From: Owenweeksia sp963758205
GTDB taxonomy: Bacteria; Bacteroidota; Bacteroidia; Flavobacteriales; Schleiferiaceae
DNA: 64,000 bases
NCBI GenBank assembly: GCA_963758205.1
Contig: CAVWUM010000002.1
Coordinates: 868,001-932,000, forward strand
Reading direction: 5' to 3'
In this document: one piece after another, positions 7,714 through 16,181 of the stretch
Numbering within the stretch: the first letter of the stretch is position 1
Layout: each line of letters begins with the position of its first letter
Notes under the pieces: generated by a model
Seen by the model: the letters and a program-made list of their open reading frames with translations, nothing else
Told to the model about the DNA's origin: nothing
Database searches by the model: none
Program-made: the position numbers and the translations under genes

Positions 7714-8853
7714 ATGAAAAGATTTACCCTCCCTGTATTATTAACCATTGTGATGGTTGTGGTCTTGCTTAGCAGATGCAAGCCTGATCCTGATCCACAG
7801 CCTCCGGTATTTTCAGCTACCCCTTATAATTGGGTTACCCCAAAAGGTTTTCCACAACCCGAATTTCCAGCTGATAACCCCATGACTGTTGAGGGAGTCG
7901 ATCTTGGTCATCATCTTTTCTTCGATAAAAGGTTGTCTATAGACAATACTGTTTCATGCGCCAGCTGTCACAATCAGGCCTTTTTCTTTACTGATCCAAA
8001 GTCTATTTCTTCCGGGGTAAATGGCGCTTTAGGCCGAAGAAATGCCATGGTGCTGTTTAACCTGGCCTGGCAGGATAATTTTTTTTGGGATGGACGCTCC
8101 GTTTCGCTCGAAGAGCAATCCCTTCACCCTATTGTTGACCCCGTTGAAATGGGTAACACCCTGCCTGAGGTTGTATCGCGCCTGCAAGCGGATACCGCTT
8201 ACCCCAATATGTTTAAGGCCGCCTTTGGTGATACCGAGATAAATCCGGACAGAATAGCCAAAGCCCTTGCACAGTTTGAAAGGACCATAGTTTCTGCCGA
8301 CTCGAAATTTGACAGGGTAATTCGCCTAAAGATGGAGCAGTTTACTCCGGAGGAGCAACGGGGCTTTGATATGTTTAGCAGAGACTTCACCCCCAATGGT
8401 GCACGCGGTGGAGACTGCTTCCACTGTCACGGTGCCGTGGAAACCGGTTTTATAATGGGTTCTTTTGGCGTTTCCAACCAATTTAAAAATAATGGATTGA
8501 AGGCCAGCTTTCCCACGGATAAGGGCCGTATGGAAGTAACAAATCTTCCTCAGGATGAAGGTAAATTCAAAATCCCATCTGTTAGAAACATGGAGTGGTC
8601 ATTCCCTTATATGCATGATGGCAGCATCGCTTCAACCGTTGTTGGTATTGATCCTGTTATGGAACTGATTGAATTTTATAATTCAGGTATCCATGAAAAT
8701 AGCCCCAACATTGATCCTAATATGTTAAAGAACGGGGGGGCAGATAAAAACTGGATACAATCACAAAAAGAAGATTTAAAAGCTTTTTTATTGACCCTAA
8801 CGGACGACAACCTTCGCTTTGATCCTGCCTTTGAAGATCCTTTTTTGAATTAA
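7714..8853 (+). CDS. Di-haem cytochrome c peroxidase (MauG/CcpA family)
   Basis: A 379-residue periplasmic enzyme expected to reduce hydrogen peroxide with electrons from cytochromes. Two covalent haem motifs are visible: C82-A-S-C85-H86 in the N-terminal domain and C235-F-H-C238-H239 in the C-terminal domain. The segments NLAWQDNFFWDGRSVSLEEQ and FKIPSVRNMEWSFPYMHDGS, with the conserved methionine region, are typical of the family. The N-terminus (LLTIVMVVVLLSRCKPDPDPQPP) looks like a lipoprotein signal with the lipid cysteine at C22, although an arginine precedes it. The gene is alone, with a palindromic operator-like site just upstream. Related MauG enzymes oxidise proteins, but no partner is seen. 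Confidence 0.93.
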   Translation: MKRFTLPVLLTIVMVVVLLSRCKPDPDPQPPVFSATPYNWVTPKGFPQPEFPADNPMTVEGVDLGHHLFFDKRLSIDNTVSCASCHNQAFFFTDPKSISSGVNGALGRRNAMVLFNLAWQDNFFWDGRSVSLEEQSLHPIVDPVEMGNTLPEVVSRLQADTAYPNMFKAAFGDTEINPDRIAKALAQFERTIVSADSKFDRVIRLKMEQFTPEEQRGFDMFSRDFTPNGARGGDCFHCHGAVETGFIMGSFGVSNQFKNNGLKASFPTDKGRMEVTNLPQDEGKFKIPSVRNMEWSFPYMHDGSIASTVVGIDPVMELIEFYNSGIHENSPNIDPNMLKNGGADKNWIQSQKEDLKAFLLTLTDDNLRFDPAFEDPFLN

Positions 8854-9060
8854 TATGATTTTCGGCTTACTCCAGAGTTAAACCAGCCATATACTCCATT
8901 TTTATCCGGTTTAAGAAATAGCTTTTAAGATTGTTCAGGCTAGTTTAATGCCGGCTCTAAGTTTTTTAATTAAAGCCTTACAGTATTTTTTAAGACGATA
9001 GATATCCACCTGTAAAAGCCTGTTATTCTCGCATTCATGAACAATATTCAGCATTCAGCC

Positions 9061-9087
9061 GTATAGATTACTCAACAAAATCTATAC
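9061..9087. promoter_or_regulatory. 9-bp inverted repeat abutting a start codon
   Basis: GTATAGATT (9061-9069) and AATCTATAC (9079-9087) are perfect inverted copies separated by 9 bases, ending two bases before the ATG at 9090. It may be an operator or a hairpin that masks the start. The 236-base gap upstream (8854-9089) shows nothing else recognisable. Confidence 0.45.
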
Positions 9088-9089
9088 AC

Positions 9090-9770
9090 ATGAAAAATTT
9101 TACACAACTATTCAGCCTTTTGTGCTTAGGCACATTTTTACTGGCTTCATGTTCTCAAACCAAAGATTTAGCTAAAACCGAAACCAAGGATAATAGCCGG
9201 ATGTACTACAAGGAATATATCGGCAATAAGATTATCTACCACGATAAGACCACTGATGAAACAGCCGAAGCGCATGTGAACGAAGAAGAAATTGCATCAC
9301 TTAATCCCGAGCAGGAAAAGGAACTTCAGTTGGAAACCCAAAATAGCCTGGTAGCCACACCTGAGAAGCTAAGTATCGAAGAAAGCGGTACAAACAACAG
9401 GCAAGCTGCTGCACCTGCAAAAGCCAAAAAATCCAAACCCTTCCTGAAAGGTTTTTATTCGAACATCAAGAAAAACCATAATGATGTGGTTTCAGGAAAA
9501 GTATTTACCAAAAAATATTATAAGGAAAAGAAAGCCAAAAGTAGCGGTAGTGCTGCAGTAGGCGCTTCGGAAATATTCGGTCTATTGGCTCTCATATTCG
9601 GTGCCGCTTCCTTCACCTTTGGTATTGCAGGACTTGTTTTTGGAATTTTAGGACTGGTATTCGGAATTATTGGCCTTGACGCTGACAGCTTTTGGGGAAT
9701 ATTTGCGTTGGTAGGATTAATTCTCGGAGCCGTAGGTGCAGCGCTAAGCTTCATCTTTATCTTAGTATAG
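9090..9770 (+). CDS. Putative lipoprotein with C-terminal glycine-zipper membrane region
   Basis: A 226-residue protein of unknown function. It begins with a lipoprotein signal (LLASC, lipid cysteine C21). A charged middle region (about 25-150) is rich in K, E and N and includes KKNHNDVVSGKVFTKKYYKEKK. The C-terminal 65 residues are almost entirely hydrophobic with regular glycines (GLLALIFGAASFTFGIAGLV and similar repeats), resembling the glycine-rich DUF4190-like membrane hairpins of Bacteroidota proteins. A lipid anchor at one end and membrane helices at the other is an odd arrangement. The gene is preceded by a perfect inverted repeat and is convergent with rsmG, only 5 bases away. Confidence 0.75.
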   Translation: MKNFTQLFSLLCLGTFLLASCSQTKDLAKTETKDNSRMYYKEYIGNKIIYHDKTTDETAEAHVNEEEIASLNPEQEKELQLETQNSLVATPEKLSIEESGTNNRQAAAPAKAKKSKPFLKGFYSNIKKNHNDVVSGKVFTKKYYKEKKAKSSGSAAVGASEIFGLLALIFGAASFTFGIAGLVFGILGLVFGIIGLDADSFWGIFALVGLILGAVGAALSFIFILV

Positions 9771-9775
9771 ATTCA

Positions 9776-10396
9776 CTAAGGCCTTATGTAAACCACTTTT
9801 TTGGTTTCAAAAAATTCCTCTTCAAAAATAGTTTGAAGATCATAGATTTTAGGGTGGTTCAGGCCAGCCAACTCTTCAGTAAGATCACCTCCTTTGAGGT
9901 ACCAAATACCATGTTTCACCAGCGCCTTTTTAGGTGTTGGTGAAATTTTTCCTTTTACCCAACCCATAAATTTTGGCATTTGCGTTACTGCGCGAGATAC
10001 CACCTGGTCGTACTGGTTTTTCATATTCTCCGCCCTATCGTGGTAGGCATTGAGGTTGGTAAGCCCCAAAGCTTCTTGTACAGCCTTTACTACAGTAATT
10101 TTTTTACCGATAGAATCAACCAAAGTGAATTTGCAACCCGGAAACATAATGGCCAGTGGAATGCCGGGAAAGCCGCCACCAGTACCCACATCTAAAATGG
10201 CAGTACCATATTCAAATGGAGCCACCTTAGCTATGCCTAATGAGTGCAGTACGTGGCGCTCATAAAACTGCTCCATATCCTTACGGGAAATTACATTGAT
10301 CTTTTCGTTCCACTCCCGGTACAGTGGCTCCAGTCGCGCAAATTTCTCCAATTGATCCTCAGTAAGTTCAGGAAAGTATTTTTTAATTAACTCCAT
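9776..10396 (-). CDS. rsmG: 16S rRNA (guanine-N7)-methyltransferase RsmG
   Basis: A 206-residue SAM-dependent enzyme that methylates the N7 of a guanine in the 530 loop of 16S rRNA (G527 in E. coli). The family pattern is clear: YREWNEKINVISRKDMEQFYERHVLHSL, the SAM-binding loop AILDVGTGGGFPGIPLAI around residues 66-83, LVDSIGKKITVV and VVSRAVTQMPKFMGW. Length is normal. Its start overlaps the end of the upstream glycosyltransferase by 10 bases, so both are one transcription unit. Confidence 0.96.
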   Translation of the reverse strand: MELIKKYFPELTEDQLEKFARLEPLYREWNEKINVISRKDMEQFYERHVLHSLGIAKVAPFEYGTAILDVGTGGGFPGIPLAIMFPGCKFTLVDSIGKKITVVKAVQEALGLTNLNAYHDRAENMKNQYDQVVSRAVTQMPKFMGWVKGKISPTPKKALVKHGIWYLKGGDLTEELAGLNHPKIYDLQTIFEEEFFETKKVVYIRP

Positions 10397-11502
10397 GCCT
10401 TAGGCCTGACGGCCAGTTTATTTTGAATATGAATAATGGCCAAAAATACAACCACGAGAAACTCCCACAGGGGGAAAAACCCAATTATGGCTTTTTGGTG
10501 TATTCTGTAATTGAGATTATATACCACCACCGCCTGTATAGCAAATTTTGCAATCAATAAGGCCAGGGTAATATGAAGCAGTAACTCAATCGGCTGAATA
10601 AAGCTGAATACCATTGCAGGTATTAGTGCCGTGTAAAATATCAGTTGCGCCAGGCCGAATGTGCCCAGCAAAATAGATGGCAATGGTTTGTAATGGGAAG
10701 AGGTTGAAAGGTGCCTTCTCTTTTGCCTCCACCACTGTTCCAGGTTTTTTGGGCTCTCGCTCCACATTAACGCATTTTTGTTCAACTCAATTCCGCTGTT
10801 GCGGGAAGTGGCCATTTGTGAAACAAATAAATCATCATCCCCGGAAGGGAGATTGAGGTGCGATTGAAATTTATCGGATTGCTCATAAAGCTCCCTGGTA
10901 AACCCCATGTTACGGCCAACTCCCATGTACGGTAGACCTGCCAACGAAAACGAGAGGTAGTGTTGAGCCGTCAAAAGTGTTTCCCAATGGGTAAGTCTGC
11001 CGGCAAATGATGATTGACTGATATAGGGACCGACTCCTAAAACCAACGATTTTGAATTAAAACCTGATGCCATCGTAAACAACCATTGATCGGAAGTTGG
11101 CGCACAGTCCGCATCCGTAACTATAAAGTAATCGTGTTTGGCCTTTTCTAGCCCCAGCCTAAGTGCCGGCTTTTTCCCTACATAATCGGGCTCGCCTTTA
11201 TTTTCAATTATTGTAAGATTCGGAAACTGCCTTGTATAGCGCTCCAGTATCTCTGCTGTGCCATCGGTGCTGCGGTCATTCACCACCAGCACTTCATAAA
11301 TCATATTTTTTTGAGAGAGGATTTTAGGAAGATTTTTCCGAAGGTTAGCTTCCTCATTACGGGCACAAATAACTATACTCACCGGTTTATCAAAAGGGAT
11401 GATTTTTTTGGGTTTGTAAAAAACCAGCCTCCAGTGGAACACCAGGTAAAACAAAACCAGGTACCCTGTGGAAGCAATCCATATATATAGCAGGAAATTC
11501 AT
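10387..11502 (-). CDS. Family 2 glycosyltransferase, membrane-bound
   Basis: A 371-residue GT2-type enzyme. One N-terminal membrane segment (about 2-24) is followed by the GT-A fold: VSIVICARNEEANLRKNLP, YEVLVVNDRSTDGTAEIL, the metal-binding VTDADCAP and the acceptor-site QWWRQKRRHLSTS (the Q/RxxRW-like motif). The C-terminal 100 residues hold three to four membrane segments. Such enzymes extend surface polysaccharides or glycolipids; the substrate cannot be told. It is transcribed first, then rsmG, with a 10-base overlap. Confidence 0.88.
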   Translation of the reverse strand: MNFLLYIWIASTGYLVLFYLVFHWRLVFYKPKKIIPFDKPVSIVICARNEEANLRKNLPKILSQKNMIYEVLVVNDRSTDGTAEILERYTRQFPNLTIIENKGEPDYVGKKPALRLGLEKAKHDYFIVTDADCAPTSDQWLFTMASGFNSKSLVLGVGPYISQSSFAGRLTHWETLLTAQHYLSFSLAGLPYMGVGRNMGFTRELYEQSDKFQSHLNLPSGDDDLFVSQMATSRNSGIELNKNALMWSESPKNLEQWWRQKRRHLSTSSHYKPLPSILLGTFGLAQLIFYTALIPAMVFSFIQPIELLLHITLALLIAKFAIQAVVVYNLNYRIHQKAIIGFFPLWEFLVVVFLAIIHIQNKLAVRPKAWS

Positions 11503-11540
11503 GGCTCAAAGGTAAAGTCTTAAATCATTGGCCTAAGCCT

Positions 11541-11548
11541 TACTTTTG
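11541..11548 (+). promoter_or_regulatory. Possible promoter -7 element upstream of tgt
   Basis: TACTTTTG fits TAnnTTTG on the plus strand but is 245 bases before tgt, with the palindromic repeat element in between. No -33 TTG is present at the right spacing, so this is weak. Confidence 0.3.
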
Positions 11549-11570
11549 CCGGCTGAAACGTTTAGCCATT

Positions 11571-11721
11571 ACCCTGTAAGGGTATGTTGTTAATAGTAGC
11601 ATAAGTAAGGTATAGTAGCACCCTGTAGGGGTACATTGTAAAAGATTTTTATCAAATCACCCCTACAGGGTGAAATGTACTGCCTAAACTATTCTACTAA
11701 CAAAACACCCCAAATGGAGTG
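11571..11721. repeat. Nested palindromic element (REP/MITE-like)
   Basis: The core is a perfect 14-bp inverted repeat, CACCCTGTAGGGGT (11619-11632) and ACCCCTACAGGGTG (11659-11672), separated by 26 bases. Outside it, TAGTAG / CTACTA arms and a second short palindrome, ACCCTGTAAGGGT, on the left face a CACCCCAAATGGAGTG segment on the right. This is the layout of paired REP units or a small non-autonomous element. No transposase is encoded here. The element fills most of the 290-base gap between the glycosyltransferase and tgt and lies in the probable tgt leader. Confidence 0.65.
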
Positions 11722-11792
11722 TAGATGAATAATAAAAGCTAATGAGGCCAATTGGTTATAATGGTTCATAGTCTTCATAAAAACACCAGTAA

Positions 11793-12923
11793 ATGCACTT
11801 TGATTTAGAAGCCAATGATGCCGGAAGTAAAGCCCGGGCCGGTACACTACATACCTCGCGTGGAGAAATAAAAACGCCCATATTTATGCCGGTTGGTACA
11901 GTGGCTTCGGTAAAGGCTGTGCATCAAAAAGAGTTGCGCGAGGATGTAAAAGCCCAAATAATACTAGGAAATACCTACCACCTGTATTTGCGCCCGGGTA
12001 CGGATATTCTGCACCGCGCAGGTGGCCTGCATAAATTTATGGGTTGGGATGGCCCAATACTTACTGACAGCGGAGGCTACCAGGTATATAGCCTTGCGGC
12101 AAACAGAAAAATTACCGAAGAGGGTGTAAAGTTTCAATCGCATATTGATGGCTCAAGGCACTTTTTCAGTCCCGAAAAATCAATGGAGATACAGCAGTAT
12201 ATAGGTGCTGATATTGTAATGGCCTTTGACGAATGCCCGCCCTACCCCAGCAGCTATGAGTACGCAAAAAACAGCATGGAAATGACCCACCGCTGGCTGC
12301 AACGTTGTGTAGATTGGATGGATCAGAACGAGCCGCTTTATGGTTATGAGCAATCCCTCTTCCCCATTGTGCAAGGCTCAACCTATAATGATTTGAGAAA
12401 GATTTCAGCAGAAACCATTGCTTCTCACGAATGTGCAGGTTATGCCATTGGAGGGCTTTCTGTAGGCGAACCCCACGATGAGATGTATGCCATGAGTGAG
12501 CTGGTTTGCGACATCCTGCCAAAGGAAAAACCGCGCTACTTAATGGGGGTGGGTACTCCGGCCAATATTCTGGAAAACATAGCCCTTGGTGTGGATATGT
12601 TTGATTGCGTAATGCCTACCCGCAATGGCCGTAACGGGATGATCTTTACCAGCGAAGGCATCATTAACATTAAGAATAAAAAGTGGGAAGATGACTTTTC
12701 ACCACTTGATCCCAATGGAACTTCGTTTGTGGATAGCGACTACACCAAAGCCTATCTACGCCATCTGTTTGTGGCCAACGAATATCTTGGCAGGCAAATT
12801 GCCTCGCTGCACAATCTTAGATTTTACCTGTGGCTGGTAAATGAGGCCCGCCAAAAAATTGTGGATGGCACTTTTGCCCGATGGAAAAATCAAATGGTTC
12901 CTAAACTTGAAAACAGGCTATAG
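11793..12923 (+). CDS. tgt: Queuine/preQ1 tRNA-guanine transglycosylase
   Basis: A 376-residue enzyme that exchanges guanine-34 of GUN-anticodon tRNAs for a queuosine precursor. Clear family segments are TPIFMPVGTVASVKAV, ILTDSGGYQVYSLA, DIVMAFDECPPYP, GGLSVGEP, YLMGVGTP and FDCVMPTRNGRNG. The usual zinc site (C-x-C-x2-C ... H) is not conserved. The three cysteine positions are G309, S311 and D314 in the segment DPNGTSFVDSDYTKAYLRHL, while the histidine (about H340) remains. Many Bacteroidota homologues may share this, but I cannot confirm it here. The GTG of the following lptG-like gene begins 4 bases after the stop, so they are co-transcribed. Confidence 0.96.
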   Translation: MHFDLEANDAGSKARAGTLHTSRGEIKTPIFMPVGTVASVKAVHQKELREDVKAQIILGNTYHLYLRPGTDILHRAGGLHKFMGWDGPILTDSGGYQVYSLAANRKITEEGVKFQSHIDGSRHFFSPEKSMEIQQYIGADIVMAFDECPPYPSSYEYAKNSMEMTHRWLQRCVDWMDQNEPLYGYEQSLFPIVQGSTYNDLRKISAETIASHECAGYAIGGLSVGEPHDEMYAMSELVCDILPKEKPRYLMGVGTPANILENIALGVDMFDCVMPTRNGRNGMIFTSEGIINIKNKKWEDDFSPLDPNGTSFVDSDYTKAYLRHLFVANEYLGRQIASLHNLRFYLWLVNEARQKIVDGTFARWKNQMVPKLENRL

Positions 12924-12926
12924 GCA

Positions 12927-14009
12927 GTGTTAAAGATTATTGACAGATATATCATCGGTAAATTTCTGGGTACTTTCTTCCTGGTAATTACGCTCATATT
13001 GGCCATTGCCATTGTATTTGATATCTCTGAAAAAATTGACAACTTTATTACCAAGGGTGCTTCGGCTAAAGAAATTTTGCTGGACTACTACGTAAATTTT
13101 GTGGTGTACTACGGCAACCTGTTCAGCTCCATGATAGTATTTATTGCCACTATCTTCTTCACTTCACGGATGACCTCCAACACCGAGATTGTAGCCATAC
13201 TCACGGGCGGAGTAAGCTTCAGGCGTATGATGTGGCCCTACTTTGTGGCCGCCACTATACTGGCCGGTATCAGTTATACACTTGGCCACTACGTAATACC
13301 AAAAACCAATGTAACGCGGCTTAAATTTCAAAAAACATATATAGACCGCGAAACGGATGACCGCTTTAAAAACATCCATCGCCAGATTAAAGCCGGACAC
13401 ATTATTTACTTTGAAAATTATAATGGTGATCGCCAATCCGGTTATCACTTTACTTATGAGGTGTTTGAAAAGAATAGCCTGAAAAGTAAGCTCAAATCCG
13501 ATTTCATAAGGCTGGATACGGCAACCGGCCATTGGATACTGGATAATTATGTGATTCGTACGATAGACAGCACCGGGGAGGAGCAGCTACAGGTAGGCCG
13601 TACCCTTGATACAGCATTTGACTTTAAGGCAGATGAAATTGTACCAAAGCTGTACACCATAGAAATGATGCCCACGCCCGAACTCAATGAGTTTATCGCT
13701 GCGGAGCGAATCAGGGGTTCGGAAAACATGAATTATTACCTTATTGAAAAATACAAACGCACCTCATGGCCGGTATCCACTTATATACTGGTGCTGATTG
13801 GCGTTAGTATCGCCTCCAAAAAAACGCGTGGCGGTTTGGGCCTTAATATCGCCATTGGGCTGGCAGCATGTGTGGCCTACATCTTTTTTATGCAAATCAG
13901 TACCACCTTTGCCACCCTGGGTAATTTTTCGCCACTCATGGCGGTGTGGCTGCCCAATATTGTGTTTTCTTTTATAGCTATTTACCTGTACTTCATTGCA
14001 CCCAAATAA
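12927..14009 (+). CDS. LptF/LptG-family lipopolysaccharide export permease
   Basis: A 360-residue inner-membrane protein of the YjgP/YjgQ family. With LptB and its paired permease it extracts lipopolysaccharide from the inner membrane and passes it to the periplasmic bridge. Membrane helices are at about residues 14-36, 55-78 and 98-118, then a jellyroll-like periplasmic domain (about 130-270), then three C-terminal helices (about 275-355). The hallmark start IIDRYIIGKFLGTFFLVI is present. The start codon is GTG, chosen because it sits 4 bases after the tgt stop and gives the standard N-terminus. Whether it is LptF or LptG cannot be decided by eye; LptG is slightly favoured by context with tgt. 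Confidence 0.9.
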   Translation: MLKIIDRYIIGKFLGTFFLVITLILAIAIVFDISEKIDNFITKGASAKEILLDYYVNFVVYYGNLFSSMIVFIATIFFTSRMTSNTEIVAILTGGVSFRRMMWPYFVAATILAGISYTLGHYVIPKTNVTRLKFQKTYIDRETDDRFKNIHRQIKAGHIIYFENYNGDRQSGYHFTYEVFEKNSLKSKLKSDFIRLDTATGHWILDNYVIRTIDSTGEEQLQVGRTLDTAFDFKADEIVPKLYTIEMMPTPELNEFIAAERIRGSENMNYYLIEKYKRTSWPVSTYILVLIGVSIASKKTRGGLGLNIAIGLAACVAYIFFMQISTTFATLGNFSPLMAVWLPNIVFSFIAIYLYFIAPK

Positions 14010-14895
14010 TACACCGGCTTACTTTAAGCTCCATTTTGTGGTGCTTATCTGGGGTTTTACAGCCATACTCGGTGCACTAATCAGTATTGATGCTATTGCA
14101 TTGGTTTGGCACCGGATGTGGATGGCGGCCCTCTTCATATTCCTGTTTTTGCTGGTTACAAAGCGAACCGACTTTAATATTGACAAACAGGCCTGGCGGA
14201 TAATTTTAGCAGGCGTACTTATAGCTGCCCATTGGATTACATTTTTTCATTCCATTAAGATCTCCAATGTATCGGTTACACTGGCCTGCGTTAGTACAGG
14301 GGCATTTTTCGGATCTATAATTGAGCCTATAGTTTACAAGCGTAAAATTGATTTCACCGAAATATTACTTGGTCTGCTGGTAGTTGGCGGGCTCTACCTT
14401 ATTTTCAGGTTTGAAGGTGATTATACCTCCGGAATAATTGTAGCACTGATCAGTGCATTTCTGGCGGCTTGCTTTTCCGTGCTCAATAGCAAGCTGGTAA
14501 AGGGCAACACGCCTTTTCGTATTACCTTTTTGGAGATGGTGGGAGGCTGGCTGGCCATCACGGTGTTCTCGGCTTATGGTTTGGTAACGGGCTCCATGCA
14601 GCTGCAGCAGTTTACCCTTGGCGGGATGGACTGGCTGTACCTTATAATTTTAGGTAGCGTGTGCACGGCTTATGCCTTTATTGAGTCAGTGGCTGTAATG
14701 AAGCATTTATCATCCTATACCGTATTGCTCACCACTAACCTCGAGCCTGTGTATGGCATTTTGCTGGCCCTTTTAATATTTGGCGAAAGCGAAAAAATGA
14801 ACCCCTACTTTTATGCAGGTGCAGCCATTATTCTATCTACCGTATTGCTGGATGCGTTTATCAAGAAAAAGAAAAGGAAGAAGTTGCCCGTTTAG
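13996..14895 (+). CDS. EamA/DMT-family transporter
   Basis: A 299-residue inner-membrane protein with ten predicted helices in two homologous EamA halves (about 8-135 and 150-290). It belongs to the drug/metabolite transporter superfamily; substrates vary widely. Recognisable pieces are LHFVVLIWGFTAILGALISI at the start and LSSYTVLLTTNLEPVYGILLALLIFGE near the end. The annotated start is TTG, overlapping the permease gene by 14 bases; an in-frame GTG at 14041 is an alternative, but it would cut into the first helix. The C-terminus is lysine-rich (KKKKRKK). Confidence 0.88.
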   Translation: MHPNNTPAYFKLHFVVLIWGFTAILGALISIDAIALVWHRMWMAALFIFLFLLVTKRTDFNIDKQAWRIILAGVLIAAHWITFFHSIKISNVSVTLACVSTGAFFGSIIEPIVYKRKIDFTEILLGLLVVGGLYLIFRFEGDYTSGIIVALISAFLAACFSVLNSKLVKGNTPFRITFLEMVGGWLAITVFSAYGLVTGSMQLQQFTLGGMDWLYLIILGSVCTAYAFIESVAVMKHLSSYTVLLTTNLEPVYGILLALLIFGESEKMNPYFYAGAAIILSTVLLDAFIKKKKRKKLPV

Positions 14896-15036
14896 CTGTT
14901 GGGCATTGGTAACCTGTACCATCGCAAACTGCTCCTTTGCATACTGCAAACTGAGATAACCGTATTATTTACAAACTGCCATCTGTTCCATTTGCAAACT
15001 GCTTATCTTGCGCCCCCATTTTCTTAAAAACAATTT

Positions 15037-15990
15037 ATGGATTACCTGGACTTTGAACAGCCCATACAAGAGCTTGAGGAGCAATTGGAAAAAACCAAAA
15101 ACCTGGAAACTGAAACCCAGGTGGATATGGGCAAAACCATTAAGGAGATTGAGAAAAAACTGGCTAACACCCGTAAGGATATTTATAAAAATCTAACACC
15201 CTGGCAGCGTGTACAGCTAAGCCGCCACCCGCAGCGCCCCTATACCCTGGCCTACATACAGGCCATGACGGATGGTAACTTTTTGGAGTTGCATGGTGAT
15301 CGTGGTGTAAAAGATGATAAAGCCATGGTAGGTGGCTGGGGTAAACTTAATGGCAAACCCATGATGTTTATCGGGCAGCAAAAGGGTATCAACACCAAAA
15401 TGCGTCAATACCGCAACTTTGGTATGGCCAACCCCGAGGGTTACCGCAAAGCACTACGCCTTATGAAAATGGCCGAAAAATTTAACCGCCCCATTGTAAC
15501 GCTTATTGATACTCCCGGAGCTTTTCCGGGGCTGGAGGCCGAGGAACGCGGACAGGGTGAAGCCATTGCCCGCAATCTGCTTGAAATGACTACTCTTACC
15601 GTACCGGTTATTTGTATTGTAATTGGTGAAGGAGCCTCGGGCGGGGCACTTGGTATTGGTATTGGCGATAAAGTATTGATGCTCGAAAACTCCTGGTATT
15701 CGGTAATATCACCTGAAAACTGTTCTACCATTTTATGGAGAACCTGGGACTATAAAGAGCAGGCTGCAGCGGCACTAAAGCTTACCGCAGAAGACATGCT
15801 TAAAAACAAGCTGATCGATGGTATTATAAAAGAGCCTGTTGGCGGAGCCCACACCAACCCTGATGAGATGTTTCAGATTGTAAAAGCTGAAATACTCAAA
15901 CATCTTGAAAAACTTGAAGCCATTGATACCGAAAAGCTCATTAACAGCCGAATAAATAAGTTCAGCAAGATGGGGGCTTATAAAGAGTAG
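15037..15990 (+). CDS. accA: Acetyl-CoA carboxylase carboxyltransferase subunit alpha
   Basis: A 317-residue subunit that, with AccD, moves the carboxyl group from biotin to acetyl-CoA in the first step of fatty acid synthesis. Family segments are the helical N-terminus (FEQPIQELEEQLEKTKNLE), WQRVQLSRHPQRPYTLAYI, FLELHGDRGVKDDKAMVGG, IDTPGAFPGLEAEERGQGEAIA and GEGASGGALGIGIGDKVLMLENSWYSVISPE. Length and start are standard. A strong terminator follows, so it is probably the end of its unit. Confidence 0.97.
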   Translation: MDYLDFEQPIQELEEQLEKTKNLETETQVDMGKTIKEIEKKLANTRKDIYKNLTPWQRVQLSRHPQRPYTLAYIQAMTDGNFLELHGDRGVKDDKAMVGGWGKLNGKPMMFIGQQKGINTKMRQYRNFGMANPEGYRKALRLMKMAEKFNRPIVTLIDTPGAFPGLEAEERGQGEAIARNLLEMTTLTVPVICIVIGEGASGGALGIGIGDKVLMLENSWYSVISPENCSTILWRTWDYKEQAAAALKLTAEDMLKNKLIDGIIKEPVGGAHTNPDEMFQIVKAEILKHLEKLEAIDTEKLINSRINKFSKMGAYKE

Positions 15991-16011
15991 AGGATATTCC
16001 TTCAATGATCT

Positions 16012-16051
16012 AAAAAAGGCCGGTTTAACTGAGTTAAACCGGCCTTTTTTT
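16012..16051. terminator. Intrinsic terminator after accA
   Basis: A long perfect stem, GGCCGGTTTAACT / AGTTAAACCGGCC, with a one-base centre, preceded by six A and followed by seven T. It can stop transcription from both strands. Confidence 0.9.
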
Positions 16052-16181
16052 AAGAATATTCCCAAAAGCAGAAAAACTTTCCGTTCTAAGGAAAAAAAAC
16101 AAAAATAAAGTATTGATTGTCAATCTATTCACCTCTGGCATAAAGTTAAATAGTATATGGGACAACTAAAAAAATAGTCTC

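Noticed and set aside
12166..12522. 118-codon frame opposite tgt
   Set aside because: It lies fully inside a strongly conserved gene on the other strand and has no recognisable features.
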